Of a stretch of DNA of 64,000 nt, positions 8,858 to 18,089 are shown one piece after another. The DNA lies in contig NZ_QAOX01000010.1 of the NCBI RefSeq assembly GCF_003050935.1, positions 1-64,000 on the forward strand, written 5' to 3'. The position numbers and the translations under genes are program-made. The stretch's first letter is position 1. Each line of letters begins with the position of its first letter. Below the pieces are notes generated by a model that searched no databases, was not told where the DNA came from, and worked only from the letters and a program-made list of their open reading frames with translations. Origin of the DNA: Luteibacter sp. OK325. GTDB lineage: Bacteria; Pseudomonadota; Gammaproteobacteria; Xanthomonadales; Rhodanobacteraceae.

Positions 8858-10012
8858 TTACCCGAGAAGGTCGACGGCCGGGGCGACCTGCTCGTTGCGG
8901 CCAAGGGCGGCACCCACGTCGGCCAGCTTGGTCCGCAGGCTGCCTGCGTCCGGAGCGCAGAGGGTGGCGTGGCCCACCTTGCGGCCGGGTCGCGCTTCCT
9001 TGCCGTAGTCGTGCCAGTGGCCGTCGGCCGTCGAAAGGACTGGCGTCGGGTCGGGCATCTCGCCGATCCAATTGAGCATGGCGCTGGCCCCGCGTACACC
9101 GGTGTCGCCCAGCGGTAGCCCGAGCACGGCGCGTATGTGGTTCTCGAACTGACTGGTGTGGGCGCCTTCGATGGTCCAGTGCCCGGAGTTATGCACGCGG
9201 GGAGCCATCTCGTTGCCGAGCAGTTCGCCGCCGCAGACGAACAGCTCCAGGGCGAAAACGCCCACGTAGTCGAGGGTCTCGGCGATGGTGCGGGCGTGGC
9301 CGATGGCCGCCTGTTCCAGCGCGTCCGAAGTACCGGGGGCCGGTGCCAGGCTAAGCGAGAGCACGCCATCGACGTGCCAGTTGCGGGTCAGCGGCCAGGT
9401 GCGAAACGCCCCGTCGCGACCGCGAACGGCGACGACGGACAGCTCGCGCTCGAACGGTACGAACGCTTCGAGGATCAGCCCGACCGACGCGGCCGCCTCA
9501 CCCAGCGCCGCCCACGCGGCGTCGATGTCGTCGGCGGTCTTCAGGCGAAACTGGCCCTTGCCGTCGTAACCCAGGCGGCGGGTCTTGAGGATGGCCGGCG
9601 CGCCGATCCGGGCTACGGCCCGGACCAGGTCGTCGCGGCTGTCCACGGGTTCGAAATCCGGCGTGTTCAGGCCAGAGGCGCGGAACAGGGTCTTCTCGGC
9701 CAGGCGATCCTGGGCGACGGACAAGGCGCCCGGATTCGGGAACACGTTGACGAGCCCGGCCAGGCGCTCGGCCGTGCTGGCGGGCACGTTCTCGAAATCG
9801 AAAGTGACCACGTCCACACGCGCCGCAAAGGCTTCCAGCGCCTCGTCGTCGTTCCAGTCGGCGACGACCAGCTCGCTGACCTGACCGGCACAGGCGTCGG
9901 CCGAGCCGTCGACTACCAGGGTGCGTACGCCCAGCGGCGCGGCGGCCAGTGCGAGCATGCGGGCGAGCTGGCCGCCACCGAGGATTCCGACCGTGGGCAG
10001 CTTTCGGGTCAC
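8858..10012 (-). CDS. purK: N5-carboxyaminoimidazole ribonucleotide synthase
   Basis: A 384-residue ATP-grasp enzyme of purine synthesis. It carboxylates AIR with bicarbonate and ATP to give N5-CAIR, the substrate of PurE. Visible motifs are the N-terminal [11 protein letters not shown], the ATP-grasp segment [14 protein letters not shown] and the later [11 protein letters not shown]. Length and motifs match the family. The ATG at 10012 overlaps the purE stop by four bases (ATGA), so the two are almost certainly co-translated. REP sequence begins at the base after its stop. Confidence 0.97.
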   Translation of the reverse strand: MTRKLPTVGILGGGQLARMLALAAAPLGVRTLVVDGSADACAGQVSELVVADWNDDEALEAFAARVDVVTFDFENVPASTAERLAGLVNVFPNPGALSVAQDRLAEKTLFRASGLNTPDFEPVDSRDDLVRAVARIGAPAILKTRRLGYDGKGQFRLKTADDIDAAWAALGEAAASVGLILEAFVPFERELSVVAVRGRDGAFRTWPLTRNWHVDGVLSLSLAPAPGTSDALEQAAIGHARTIAETLDYVGVFALELFVCGGELLGNEMAPRVHNSGHWTIEGAHTSQFENHIRAVLGLPLGDTGVRGASAMLNWIGEMPDPTPVLSTADGHWHDYGKEARPGRKVGHATLCAPDAGSLRTKLADVGAALGRNEQVAPAVDLLG

Positions 10013-10524
10013 GTACGCGGGTCCGGATTGTCGAGGACGGAACGGGTCTGTTCGGCGCGGAAGGCATCCAGCGCCGCGGCAACGGAGGCGTCATGCAGGG
10101 CCAGTACCGAGGCGGCAAGCAGGGCCGCATTGGTCGCGCCGGCGCGACCAATGGCAAGGGTTCCCACGGGAATGCCGGCCGGCATCTGCGCGATCGAGAG
10201 CAGGGAATCCATGCCGTTGAGGGCCTTGGACTGCACCGGGACGCCGAAAACAGGCAGCGCCGTCTTCGCGGCGAGCATGCCAGGCAGGTGGGCGGCGCCA
10301 CCGGCACCCGCGATGATCACCTGGATGCCACGGCCACGGGCGGTATCGGCGTAGTCGAACAGGAGGTCGGGTGTACGGTGGGCCGAGACCACGCGGACCT
10401 CGTGGACGATGCCCATGCGGGTGAGCGTGGCGGAGGCGTGCTCCATCGTTTCCCAGTCCGAACGCGAGCCCATCACCACGCCAACGCGCGGTGCGTTCGC
10501 CTCGTTCACCTCGTTGGAAGTCAT
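10009..10524 (-). CDS. purE: N5-carboxyaminoimidazole ribonucleotide mutase
   Basis: A 171-residue class I PurE. It moves the carboxylate of N5-CAIR to give CAIR. Signature segments are [22 protein letters not shown] and [15 protein letters not shown] take the ATG at 10524 (MTSNEVNEA); a TTG at 10539 in the same frame would add five residues. It is the first gene of purEK and is divergent from the Trm112-like gene. Confidence 0.96.
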   Translation of the reverse strand: MTSNEVNEANAPRVGVVMGSRSDWETMEHASATLTRMGIVHEVRVVSAHRTPDLLFDYADTARGRGIQVIIAGAGGAAHLPGMLAAKTALPVFGVPVQSKALNGMDSLLSIAQMPAGIPVGTLAIGRAGATNAALLAASVLALHDASVAAALDAFRAEQTRSVLDNPDPRT

Positions 10525-10600
10525 GGCCGGAGCACCCAAAAGTCGCTATTGTAAGTGCATTCCCGATCTACATACAGGTTGGCCCTTCGCGGCCGCTCCC

Positions 10601-10891
10601 ATGGACAAGCGTCTTATCGACATCCTCTGCTGCCCCGTCAGCAAGCGACCGCTGCGCCCGCTCACCGCGACCGAGCGCGACAACCTCAATGGCGCCATCC
10701 GCGCCGGTAGCCTCGACACGGTCGCCGGCGAGAAGGTTACCGAGGCGATCACCGAAGGGCTCATCACCACGGACGGCAAGCTGGTTTATCGGGTGGAGGA
10801 CGGCATTCCCGTCATGCTGCCCGAGGCGGGCATCGGCACGACCCAGCTGCAGGGCTTTACGACGGAATCCGGCCTCGCGCAAAATCCGTGA
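10601..10891 (+). CDS. Trm112/YcaR family protein
   Basis: A 96-residue protein opening with MDKRLIDILCCPVSKRPL, the Trm112-like start in which one Cys-Pro knuckle remains. It ends with the family segment YRVEDGIPVMLPEA. Relatives are small partners or stabilisers of methyltransferases, and bacterial YcaR members lie near lipid A or LPS genes. The partner here is unknown. The ATG at 10601 is chosen because the homologous region begins exactly there. A longer reading in the same frame runs over the divergent purE promoter. Confidence 0.87.
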   Translation: MDKRLIDILCCPVSKRPLRPLTATERDNLNGAIRAGSLDTVAGEKVTEAITEGLITTDGKLVYRVEDGIPVMLPEAGIGTTQLQGFTTESGLAQNP

Positions 10892-10969
10892 TGCCAGTCA
10901 CACTTTAAAGCATCCGTTCCCGCACAATGGCCCCTCGGGCGGGGGCCAGTAAGAATCCAGAGAAGCGTG

Positions 10970-13255
10970 ATGACCAACGCGAGCGAGCCGTCCAATGTCG
11001 TCGACCTGAGCCAGCGCCTCGACCCGCGCAGCGAGCGCGTGGGCGAGCTCCTGGTCACGGTGCGGGGGCTCGCCACCAAGCGCCTCCACGCGCTTGCGAC
11101 CAATATGTTCGAGAACATCGACGACGCCTTGTTCGACCTCGCCGAGAAGGCGGAGAACAACGCGGCACAGACCCAGTTCTTCGACGGCATGCGCGAAGTC
11201 CGAAAGAAGCGCGCCATCGTCGAGCGAACCTTCCTCGGCCAGGTCGCCCGCGACCTGGCCGATTTTTCAGCCGGCCGCACGCGCGCACCGAACGCCGACG
11301 GCGCCGCCCGCCCGCTCGCCAACATCGAGCTGAGCCTGGTCGGCGAGAACGAGCTGGAAGAGTCGCTTGCCATCACCAGCATGATCGGCAAGAACGAACA
11401 GCGCCTTGCGCGCGCCCTCTTCGCCGTCAACCAGCGCCTGTCCGTGATCTGCGGCGGCACCAAGATGGACGACGCCTCCAATCCGGTCGGCCCCGCCGCC
11501 CTTGCCTCGGCGTTCCGGCAGGCCATGCGCGAACTGATGGTCGAAGTCCGCGTCAAGCTGATCATCTACAAGTTGTTCGACCGTTACGTGCTCGCCGGCA
11601 TCGACGAGCTCTACGACGACATCAACAACGAACTGGCCGCCGCTGGCGTGCTTCCGCAGTTGCGGCATGAAATCTCGACCCGCCGCAGCGATGCGCCGGC
11701 GCCCATCGGCCCGGCCACCACGGCCGTCGCGCCGCAGCAGGCCGTCGCCAGCGCACCGGTGACGGATGCCGCGGCCGCCGAGTTCATGCAGTCGCTGCAC
11801 GCCCTGTTTTCCGCACGGCGCGACAGCGCGTCCATGGTCATGGGCGCGGCCACGGCCGCCCCGATCCAGACGGGTCCGCTGCCCAGCGCCGGCGAGTTGC
11901 TTGGCGCGCTGACCCTGCTGCAGAGCCAGATCGCCAGCCTTCCATCGCATGCGACACCCCTGGCCACGCAGGCCGACGTCACGCGTGATGTCGCTCACCT
12001 CAAGGAGCAGCTGCTCGCGCAGATCGGCCAGCTCCGCGGTCAGCACACCTCGCATGTGTCCGGCGTGGACGAAGACACGATCGACCTGGTGGGCATGCTT
12101 TTCGAGTTCATTCTCGAAGATCACAACCTTCCGGCCGAAATGCAGGTATTGCTCGCCCGGTTGCAGATTCCTTACCTCAAGGTGGCCCTGCTCGACCGTC
12201 GGATGTTCGCGCACAAGTCGCACCCGGCGCGTCAGCTGCTGGACGCCCTCGCCGATGCCGCCAAGGGCTGGTCGACGGAAGGCGATCGCGACGGGCGCCT
12301 GTTCGACAAGGTCAAGTCGATCGTCGAGCGCCTGCTGCATGACTTCGACGACGACGTCGTCATCTTCACGCGCCTTGCCAGCGAGCTGCAGGAATTCCTC
12401 GACATCAGCCGCAAGCGCGCCGAGCTGGCCGAACAGCGCGTCGCCGAGTCCACCCGGGGCCGCGAGAAGCTGGAGCAGGCGCGTCGCCGCGCGGCATCGG
12501 AAATCGTCAGCCGCGTCGGCGGCGCGGCACTCCCGCCGCTCATCTACGGCGTGCTCACGCGTGCCTGGGCGAACTACATCGTGCTCACCCTGCTTCGCCA
12601 GGGTGACGAGGCGCCCGAGTTCCGCGAGTCGCTGCGCTTCATCGACGACTTCATCGCCAGCGCGCGCCCGGTGTACGACCTCAACGGTCGTCGCGACGTG
12701 CGCTCGCTGCTGCCCGGCATCGAGCGCTCGCTGCGCCGTGGCCTGGCCTCGGTGGCCTTCCAGGAAAGCGACACCGAACAACTGCTCGGCCAGTTGCATG
12801 CCTTCTACCGCCAGCAACTCGGCGAATCGACCCCGGAAACGGAGTCCGGCACCCTCGTCTCCAGCGTCATGCCGCTGCCCGAAGCAATCCAGGCGATCGA
12901 AGAGCCGACGCTCGGGCCGGAACTCGATGACGAAAACGAGGGCCTGCTGGACGAAGCCTTCGACGAGCGCAACCTCGCCCAGGCGCGCGAGCTCAAGGTC
13001 GGCCAGTGGCTCGAGTTCACGGCCGAAGACGGCGCGACAGATCGCGCGAAGCTGTCGTGGGTCAGCCCCATCAGTGGCCGCTTCCTGTTCGTCAATCGTC
13101 GCGGCCTCAAGGTGGCCGACCACAGCCTCGCCGGCCTCGCCCAGGCTTTTGCCAACGGCACGGCGCGTCTGCTCGACTCGTCGCTGCTGTTCGACCGCGC
13201 CATGGATGCCATCGTCGAGCGTTTGCGCCAGCCAGACCCGAACGCTGCGGCCTGA
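10970..13255 (+). CDS. DUF1631 family protein
   Basis: A 761-residue, highly charged cytoplasmic protein typical of DUF1631, sometimes misnamed thymidine phosphorylase. The N-terminus (FENIDDALFDLAEKA) and the central all-helical part (KVKSIVERLLHDFDDDV) are family-like. The last 100 residues (KLSWVSPISGRFLFVNRRG) look like a PilZ-type beta-barrel, so binding of c-di-GMP or a degenerate version is possible. No canonical RxxxR plus DxSxxG pair is obvious. The ATG at 10970 directly follows an in-frame GTG. The biochemical role is unknown. Confidence 0.85.
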   Translation: MTNASEPSNVVDLSQRLDPRSERVGELLVTVRGLATKRLHALATNMFENIDDALFDLAEKAENNAAQTQFFDGMREVRKKRAIVERTFLGQVARDLADFSAGRTRAPNADGAARPLANIELSLVGENELEESLAITSMIGKNEQRLARALFAVNQRLSVICGGTKMDDASNPVGPAALASAFRQAMRELMVEVRVKLIIYKLFDRYVLAGIDELYDDINNELAAAGVLPQLRHEISTRRSDAPAPIGPATTAVAPQQAVASAPVTDAAAAEFMQSLHALFSARRDSASMVMGAATAAPIQTGPLPSAGELLGALTLLQSQIASLPSHATPLATQADVTRDVAHLKEQLLAQIGQLRGQHTSHVSGVDEDTIDLVGMLFEFILEDHNLPAEMQVLLARLQIPYLKVALLDRRMFAHKSHPARQLLDALADAAKGWSTEGDRDGRLFDKVKSIVERLLHDFDDDVVIFTRLASELQEFLDISRKRAELAEQRVAESTRGREKLEQARRRAASEIVSRVGGAALPPLIYGVLTRAWANYIVLTLLRQGDEAPEFRESLRFIDDFIASARPVYDLNGRRDVRSLLPGIERSLRRGLASVAFQESDTEQLLGQLHAFYRQQLGESTPETESGTLVSSVMPLPEAIQAIEEPTLGPELDDENEGLLDEAFDERNLAQARELKVGQWLEFTAEDGATDRAKLSWVSPISGRFLFVNRRGLKVADHSLAGLAQAFANGTARLLDSSLLFDRAMDAIVERLRQPDPNAAA

Positions 13256-13263
13256 GGCCGCGA

Positions 13264-13287
13264 CCGTTCCCCGTCGCCGGGGAACGG
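13264..13287 (+). terminator. Strong hairpin after the DUF1631 gene
   Basis: A perfect nine-base stem (CCGTTCCCC / GGGGAACGG) with a six-base loop starts nine bases after the stop. The T-rich tract (TCTTTTG) comes only about 15 bases later, so it is either a weak intrinsic terminator or an mRNA 3' end stabiliser. Confidence 0.5.
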
Positions 13288-13406
13288 ACCCATGCTCGGT
13301 CTTTTGCGAAAAAGATCACATGTAGGCGATCGCCTACAGAATTGCTCCTGAGCCGTTGCTAGCATCCCTTGCGCCGCAGTCCGTGCGGTCTTTAGGGAAG
13401 ACGAGC

Positions 13407-15179
13407 ATGTCCAGATTGATACGGCGACTCATGACGTCGGTCGCTTCGTGCGCCATCGGTGCGTCAACGCTTCTCTTCGCGCCGCAACCGGCACACGCCC
13501 AGGTGGCGAATTTCCAGCCGGTCTCGGTTCCGGGATGCAATGCGACCAGCCTTGCTCAGGTGCCTGGCACAACCGACCTGTTCCTCGGGCGCCAGCTCAT
13601 TAATACATCAAGCGACGGTTGCTCGGGCTCGCGGTGGAGCGTCGTACTCCTTCGCTTCGACTGGGCTAGCCAGACCTTCAGTTTCGTGAAGTATCTCGTC
13701 GCCCCCGCGGGCAACGGCATCCCGCTAGGCGTCCAATCCGACTCAACGATCACAACGGCGTACGACGCGACCGCCGCCGACGTCAACGGCGAACTATGGA
13801 TGGTCTTCGAATGTGGGGGCTCCGGTTCCGCTCTCGGGCCATATGCCTCATCGTGCGCGGCGCCTATCTCACGCGGTGACTACAGCGTAGACCTCAGCCG
13901 CATGAACGTCATCGTTTCGGGCGTCGCCGCAAGCGAACCAACGACAGGAAAATCCGCGAGCGTTCCGAAGATCTTCACCTATCAAGGCGTTCCTTACGTC
14001 TACTGGAGTGCGATGGAATTCCGCGAAACAGCGGGCGGCCAGGTCGTCACTCGTCTGGCAACGCGCGGCGTGCAACTGGTACGCGACGACGCGGGCATGA
14101 TGTGGGCCGCAGGCACCCAGCGGGCGTGGCCGGCCGACCAGGGCGATGAAGTGCTGGGCTCGTCCGCTGATGGAAAAGTTGGCGACCTGGAGGACGGTTT
14201 CGATGTACAGGTCATTGATGGCCGTCTGCTGATGACGTCGGGCGCCGGCACGACGGGCTGCACGACGCCGCTGTCACCCATGTTCGGTTGTTACCACCTA
14301 CAGATCCGCACGTCGGCCACCCCGCTCGGCAACCACGTGTACAACGCGTGGGTGGTCAACAACGTGGCCCTGCCCTTCAATCCACATGAATACGGCAGGT
14401 TCGCCAGAGACCCATCCGGCAACTGGCACATCTTTGGCCAGTTCCTTCCGCCCATCAACACCGGTTCGGCAGCTCCAGGCAATACGGTATCTCCGAGCCA
14501 GGGGCATTTTCCAGTGACGCCCAGCGCTTTCCAGTTCGGATCCGTGGATGCCTCAGCGCAACCTGATCCAACGTCGGGACCCAATTACCTCGATGTTCCG
14601 TTCACATTACTCCGCGCGCAGAATCTCGATTGCCAGGCCGCATCCGCGCGACTGGACCCCGTCGGAAACTCTTGCGCCTCCTCGGTGGCACGGTACTGCC
14701 GGTCCCAGGGGTACGCTTCTGGCGGCATCATGGAAGAGCTGAACACCGTACAGGCCGGGGTCCTCTGCTTCCGGTCGGAACATGTAGCCTCTCCTATTGT
14801 GTCCATCAGTCAACTGACCGCGCGTGACGCCCACTGCGTGGCAGGTAACCTGTTTTCCGATTCGTGCGCAAGCGCTATTGCCGGTTACTGCAAGGCGACC
14901 GGCTTTGCAGGTGGCGGCTTCGGTCCGATGGAATACAGCAACGACGCTGCGCAGGTCGCTTGTCTCGACGGCGTCGCAGGCAACATTGTCCCGACGTCGT
15001 ACACCGAGATTTCCGGCTACAACACCTGCTCGGCATCCGGGTGGCCGGGGACGACCACATGCTTCTCCGCGGTCAATCGAGCCTGCCTCGCGAAAGGCTA
15101 TGCCGGGGGATACGGGATCCTTGATCACTTTGGTGACGGCGCCACCATCGGTTGCGCCCGCCGCGGCGTCCCTCGATAG
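13407..15179 (+). CDS. Secreted protein with three C-terminal cysteine-rich repeats, function unknown
   Basis: A 590-residue protein. I choose the ATG at 13407 because AGGGAAG precedes it and a signal peptide follows (RRLMTSVASCAIGAS, cleavage near PAHA-QV). Residues about 30-400 are rich in beta-type segments with scattered cysteines (VPKIFTYQGVPYVYWSAME) and recall beta-propeller or GH43-like folds, which is only a guess. The last 170 residues are three tandem units of about 57 residues with shared spacing: Cys, then SCA(S)xxAxYCxxxGYAxGG, then a final Cys. I do not recognise the family. It lies between the DUF1631 gene and nadC without operon links. Confidence 0.75.
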   Translation: MSRLIRRLMTSVASCAIGASTLLFAPQPAHAQVANFQPVSVPGCNATSLAQVPGTTDLFLGRQLINTSSDGCSGSRWSVVLLRFDWASQTFSFVKYLVAPAGNGIPLGVQSDSTITTAYDATAADVNGELWMVFECGGSGSALGPYASSCAAPISRGDYSVDLSRMNVIVSGVAASEPTTGKSASVPKIFTYQGVPYVYWSAMEFRETAGGQVVTRLATRGVQLVRDDAGMMWAAGTQRAWPADQGDEVLGSSADGKVGDLEDGFDVQVIDGRLLMTSGAGTTGCTTPLSPMFGCYHLQIRTSATPLGNHVYNAWVVNNVALPFNPHEYGRFARDPSGNWHIFGQFLPPINTGSAAPGNTVSPSQGHFPVTPSAFQFGSVDASAQPDPTSGPNYLDVPFTLLRAQNLDCQAASARLDPVGNSCASSVARYCRSQGYASGGIMEELNTVQAGVLCFRSEHVASPIVSISQLTARDAHCVAGNLFSDSCASAIAGYCKATGFAGGGFGPMEYSNDAAQVACLDGVAGNIVPTSYTEISGYNTCSASGWPGTTTCFSAVNRACLAKGYAGGYGILDHFGDGATIGCARRGVPR

Positions 15180-15300
15180 CTGAAGGCGTTGGTGGCCAGG
15201 GTACGGAATTCGTCTCACGCCCTGGCTGCCTCATCACCGCCTGTTCGCCGGAAGATGACCGCGTTATCGTAGCCGTCTTCTCCACGGACGCAGCCCGCTG

Positions 15301-16179
15301 ATGACCACTTCCGTTCCGCAGTATCTCGCCGATGCCCTGCCCGCAGCCGCCGATATCCTGGCCGACGTGCAGCGCGCCTTCGCCGAAGACATCGGCCCCG
15401 GCGATGCGACGGCCGACCTGCTCGATGCCGGCGCCACGGCCACCGCCGTACTCACCTGCCGCGAAGACGCCGTGCTCAGCGGCGCGGCCTGGTTCGACGC
15501 CTGCTTCCGTCAACTCGATCCGGATGTGCGCATTGAATGGCTCGTGCATGATGGCGATCGCGTTGCCGCCGGCTCGACCATCTGCCGCCTTGCCGGCAAG
15601 GCGCGCGCCCTGGTCACCGCCGAGCGCTCGGCGCTCAATTTCCTCCAGCTGCTCTCGGCCACGGCGACGGTTACCTCGCGCTATGCCGATGCCATCGCAG
15701 GTACGCGTACGCGCGTGCTCGATACGCGAAAGACACTGCCGGGCCTGCGCCGCGCGCAAAAGTACGCGGTACTCTGCGGCGGCGGTACCAACCACCGCAT
15801 TGGCCTGTTCGACGCGATGATGCTGAAGGAAAACCACATCATCGCCGCGGGCGGCATTCCGGCCGCGGTCGAGGCGGCTCGCAGGATTCACCCGAAGCTT
15901 CCGCTCATCGTCGAAGTGGAAACCCTCGACGAACTGGCCCAGGCCCTCGACGCCGGCGCCGATCGCGCCCTGCTCGACAACTTCACCCCGGCGATGCTGG
16001 CCGAAGCCGTGGCGTTCACGGCGGGGCGGATGCCGCTGGAGGTCTCCGGCAATGTCGAGATCGATACGATCCGGGCGATTGCGGAGACGGGGGTGGACTT
16101 TATTTCTAGCGGGGCGTTGACGAAGAACGTGCGGGCGATTGATCTGTCGCTGCGGCTGGATGTGAAGCACGGGGGCTGA
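15301..16179 (+). CDS. nadC: Nicotinate-nucleotide pyrophosphorylase (quinolinate phosphoribosyltransferase)
   Basis: A 292-residue enzyme that turns quinolinate and PRPP into nicotinate mononucleotide, CO2 and PPi in de novo NAD synthesis. Signature segments are AEDIGPGDATADLL, AERSALNFLQLLS, DTRKTLPGLR, GGGTNHRIGLFDAMMLKENH and the closing VSGNVEIDTIRAIAETGVD. Length is normal. The last 60 codons shift toward G-ending synonymous choices just before a REPIN. Confidence 0.97.
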   Translation: MTTSVPQYLADALPAAADILADVQRAFAEDIGPGDATADLLDAGATATAVLTCREDAVLSGAAWFDACFRQLDPDVRIEWLVHDGDRVAAGSTICRLAGKARALVTAERSALNFLQLLSATATVTSRYADAIAGTRTRVLDTRKTLPGLRRAQKYAVLCGGGTNHRIGLFDAMMLKENHIIAAGGIPAAVEAARRIHPKLPLIVEVETLDELAQALDAGADRALLDNFTPAMLAEAVAFTAGRMPLEVSGNVEIDTIRAIAETGVDFISSGALTKNVRAIDLSLRLDVKHGG

Positions 16180-16199
16180 GTGGCCTCGCTTCGCAGGAA

Positions 16200-16258
16200 A
16201 TCGCCGCTGAAGCGGCTCCCACATCCCTGTTCCTTGTGGGAGCCGCTTCAGCGGCGAT
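16200..16258. repeat. Short REPIN (inverted pair of C-type REPs)
   Basis: Two 24-base REP units with the GCCGCTTCAGCGGC core face each other around an 11-base spacer, 20 bases after the nadC stop. Confidence 0.92.
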
Positions 16259-16307
16259 GCCTTTGTGGGGGCTTGTGGTCGCGCCGACGCGGCCACACAC
16301 TGACCCC

Positions 16308-16703
16308 ATGGATTCCTTCACCGATCTGTTCTGGCTCATGGCCCTGGCCGCAGGTATCGCCAGCTGGTATCGGCTGACCCGCGCACGCGAAGTGGCGGTG
16401 CGAGCCGCGGCGGCCTTATGCAAACGGAACGGGTTGCAACTGCTCGACCAGAGCGTTGGGCTGCGCTCCATCCGGCTGCAGGGCGTGGACGGCGTACGGC
16501 GCCTTGAGCGCTGCTACGTATTCGAAGTGAGCGAAGACGGCCAGTCGCGGGAACTCGCGCGGTTGTGGATGGCCGGGAATGACGTGGTGAGTTTTTCGCT
16601 GCCGATGAGCGGCTCGCCTGCGCTGGAAACCGTCGTCGCGACGGATTCGATCGTGCATGGGGCGAATGTGATTTCGCTGGCCGATCGGCGTCGGTTGCAC
16701 TGA
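16308..16703 (+). CDS. DUF3301 family membrane-anchored protein
   Basis: A 131-residue protein with one N-terminal membrane helix (DLFWLMALAAGIASWY) followed by a small soluble domain. That domain carries the DUF3301 segments AAAALCKRNGLQLLDQSV, GVRRLERCYVFEVSEDG and RLWMAGNDVVSF. The function is unknown; related proteins are common in gammaproteobacteria. The ATG at 16308 is used because the upstream part of the frame is REP DNA. Confidence 0.82.
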   Translation: MDSFTDLFWLMALAAGIASWYRLTRAREVAVRAAAALCKRNGLQLLDQSVGLRSIRLQGVDGVRRLERCYVFEVSEDGQSRELARLWMAGNDVVSFSLPMSGSPALETVVATDSIVHGANVISLADRRRLH

Positions 16704-16725
16704 GCCTGCTGCGCCCTGCGAGGGC

Positions 16726-16857
16726 TTCTTACCCTGTGAGTGCTTCTTACCCTGTGGGAGCCGCTTACCCTGTGGGAACCGCTTACCCTGTGGGAGCCGC
16801 TTCAGCGGCGATGGGGTTGCGACACAGTTAGGAATCGCCGATGAATCGGCTCCCACA
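16726..16857. repeat. Tandem half-REP array leading into a mixed REPIN
   Basis: The motif ACCCTGTGGGAGCCGCTT, with variants, recurs about every 18 bases from 16726 to 16790. It leads into a complete C-type REP (16789-16812). A 21-base spacer and an inverted A-type REP (16834-16857) follow, giving a REPIN whose two arms have different stem types. Confidence 0.85.
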
Positions 16858-16918
16858 ACAGCAACAACAGCCACAACAGCAACAACAGCAACAACAGCAA
16901 CAACAGCCACAACAGCAG
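16855..16918. repeat. CAACAACAG minisatellite
   Basis: About seven near-perfect copies of a nine-base unit (CAACAACAG, with CCACAACAG variants) fill the space between the REPIN and the sspB stop codon. On the sspB strand it reads as CTGTTGTTG repeats just downstream of the gene. Confidence 0.9.
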
Positions 16919-16924
16919 GTTTTC

Positions 16925-17386
16925 TTATTTGACGACGCGCAGGTGCGGGGCGCCGCGCTTGGGGCGGTCGTCATCGCCGCCGGCGGAGGGCGTGGATGCC
17001 TCAGCCTCGGCTTCATCCGCGGCTTCGATGCCGTCGGTGGGCAGGGTTTCGTTCTCGTCGGCGGGGAACATCATGCCCTGGCCGTTCTCCTGCGCGTACA
17101 ACGCGAGCACGGCATGCATGGGAATGACGATGGACTGGCTCACGCCCGAGAAACGCGCCTGGAAGGCGATGCGGTCGTTGCCGAGGTCGAGATGCGCGAC
17201 GGCGCGCATGGCGAGGTTGAGAACCACCTGGCCGTTCTTCACGACGTGGGCAGGCACCTTCACGCCCGGCTGCGCGGCGTCCACCAGAACGTACGGGGTC
17301 AGGCCGTTATCGCTGATCCAGTCGTAGATGGCGCGGAGCAGATAGGGGCGATTGGAGGTCATGCCCGTGCTTTCGTTCGTATCCAT
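16925..17386 (-). CDS. sspB: ClpXP protease specificity-enhancing factor SspB
   Basis: A 153-residue adaptor that binds the ssrA tag of stalled-ribosome products and delivers them to ClpXP. The core matches SspB: RPYLLRAIYDWISDNGLTPY, VLNLAMRAVAHLDLGND, RFSG and ALYAQENGQG. An acidic, flexible linker follows, then the ClpX-docking tail GAPHLRVVK. I take the ATG at 17386; a GTG two codons upstream and an ATG at 17362 are alternatives. It follows sspA by 32 bases on the same strand. Confidence 0.95.
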   Translation of the reverse strand: MDTNESTGMTSNRPYLLRAIYDWISDNGLTPYVLVDAAQPGVKVPAHVVKNGQVVLNLAMRAVAHLDLGNDRIAFQARFSGVSQSIVIPMHAVLALYAQENGQGMMFPADENETLPTDGIEAADEAEAEASTPSAGGDDDRPKRGAPHLRVVK

Positions 17387-17418
17387 GTGCACAGTTTACG
17401 GGATACGACGTAGCGAGG

Positions 17419-18063
17419 CTAACCGGGGGCGAAATTGAAGTCCGGGCGCATGTTGCGCTCTTCGGGCGTGAGACTGCGGGCAAATCCCTGGCTGTGGAAC
17501 AGACGCTCGCCGTAGTCGACGACCGGCTTGCCGTCTTTGCCCAGATCCACCCCCAGGTGCGGCAGACGCCAGACCACCGGGGCGACCAGGCAGTCGATCA
17601 GGCTCATTTCCGGATTCAGGAAAAACCGGGAGGCCCGGAACAGGGGCACGGACAGGAGCAGGTGTTCGCGCAGCCGGCGGCGGGCGCCGTCGGCAGTCTT
17701 GCCGCCCTCCCCGATCGCTTCGATCTCGGGCAGCCAGTCGTTCTCGATGCGCCAGGTCGCCAGGCGCAGGCGTGCCCGGGACAGCGGGTCGATCGGCATG
17801 AGGGGCGGATGCGGATAGCGCTCGTCGAGGTACTCGACGACGATCATGGGGTCGTAAACGGTCAGGTCGCGATCGACCAGGGTCGGCAGGGTGCCGTAGG
17901 GGTTCAACTCGAGCAGGTCGGGAGTCGGTTCGTCGGCTCTCAGGATGATCCGGTCGTACGCCACGCCCTTGGCAGCCAGCACCAACCGGGTGCGGTGGCA
18001 GTGGATATCGTCGGCGCTGGTATACAGCGTCAAAGCCGTTCGCGAACGAGCATTCTGGACCAT
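17419..18063 (-). CDS. sspA: Stringent starvation protein A (glutathione S-transferase fold)
   Basis: A 214-residue RNA-polymerase-associated protein with a thioredoxin-like N-terminal domain (LYTSADDIHCHRTRLVLAAKG, LELNPYGTLPTLVDRD) and an all-helical C-terminal GST domain (EMSLIDCLVAPVVWRLPHLG). The order bc1 operon, sspA, sspB is common in beta- and gammaproteobacteria. A GGGAGAGGG tract precedes the ATG. The petC terminator separates it from the bc1 genes. Confidence 0.95.
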   Translation of the reverse strand: MVQNARSRTALTLYTSADDIHCHRTRLVLAAKGVAYDRIILRADEPTPDLLELNPYGTLPTLVDRDLTVYDPMIVVEYLDERYPHPPLMPIDPLSRARLRLATWRIENDWLPEIEAIGEGGKTADGARRRLREHLLLSVPLFRASRFFLNPEMSLIDCLVAPVVWRLPHLGVDLGKDGKPVVDYGERLFHSQGFARSLTPEERNMRPDFNFAPG

Positions 18064-18089
18064 GCGTGCGAGCCCTCTCCCTGCCGCTG

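Noticed and set aside
7995-9369. Long upstream extension of the glutaredoxin frame
   Set aside because: The extension runs antisense through sodB and into purK. The glutaredoxin fold starts at the ATG at 7995.
11267-13123. A 618-codon antisense frame in the DUF1631 gene
   Set aside because: The sequence is a shadow of the sense protein and has no family features.
16855-16918. Possible CRISPR-like or poly-Gln coding repeat
   Set aside because: The units are nine bases without spacers, and the plus-strand frame with poly-Gln is antisense to sspB. It is a minisatellite.
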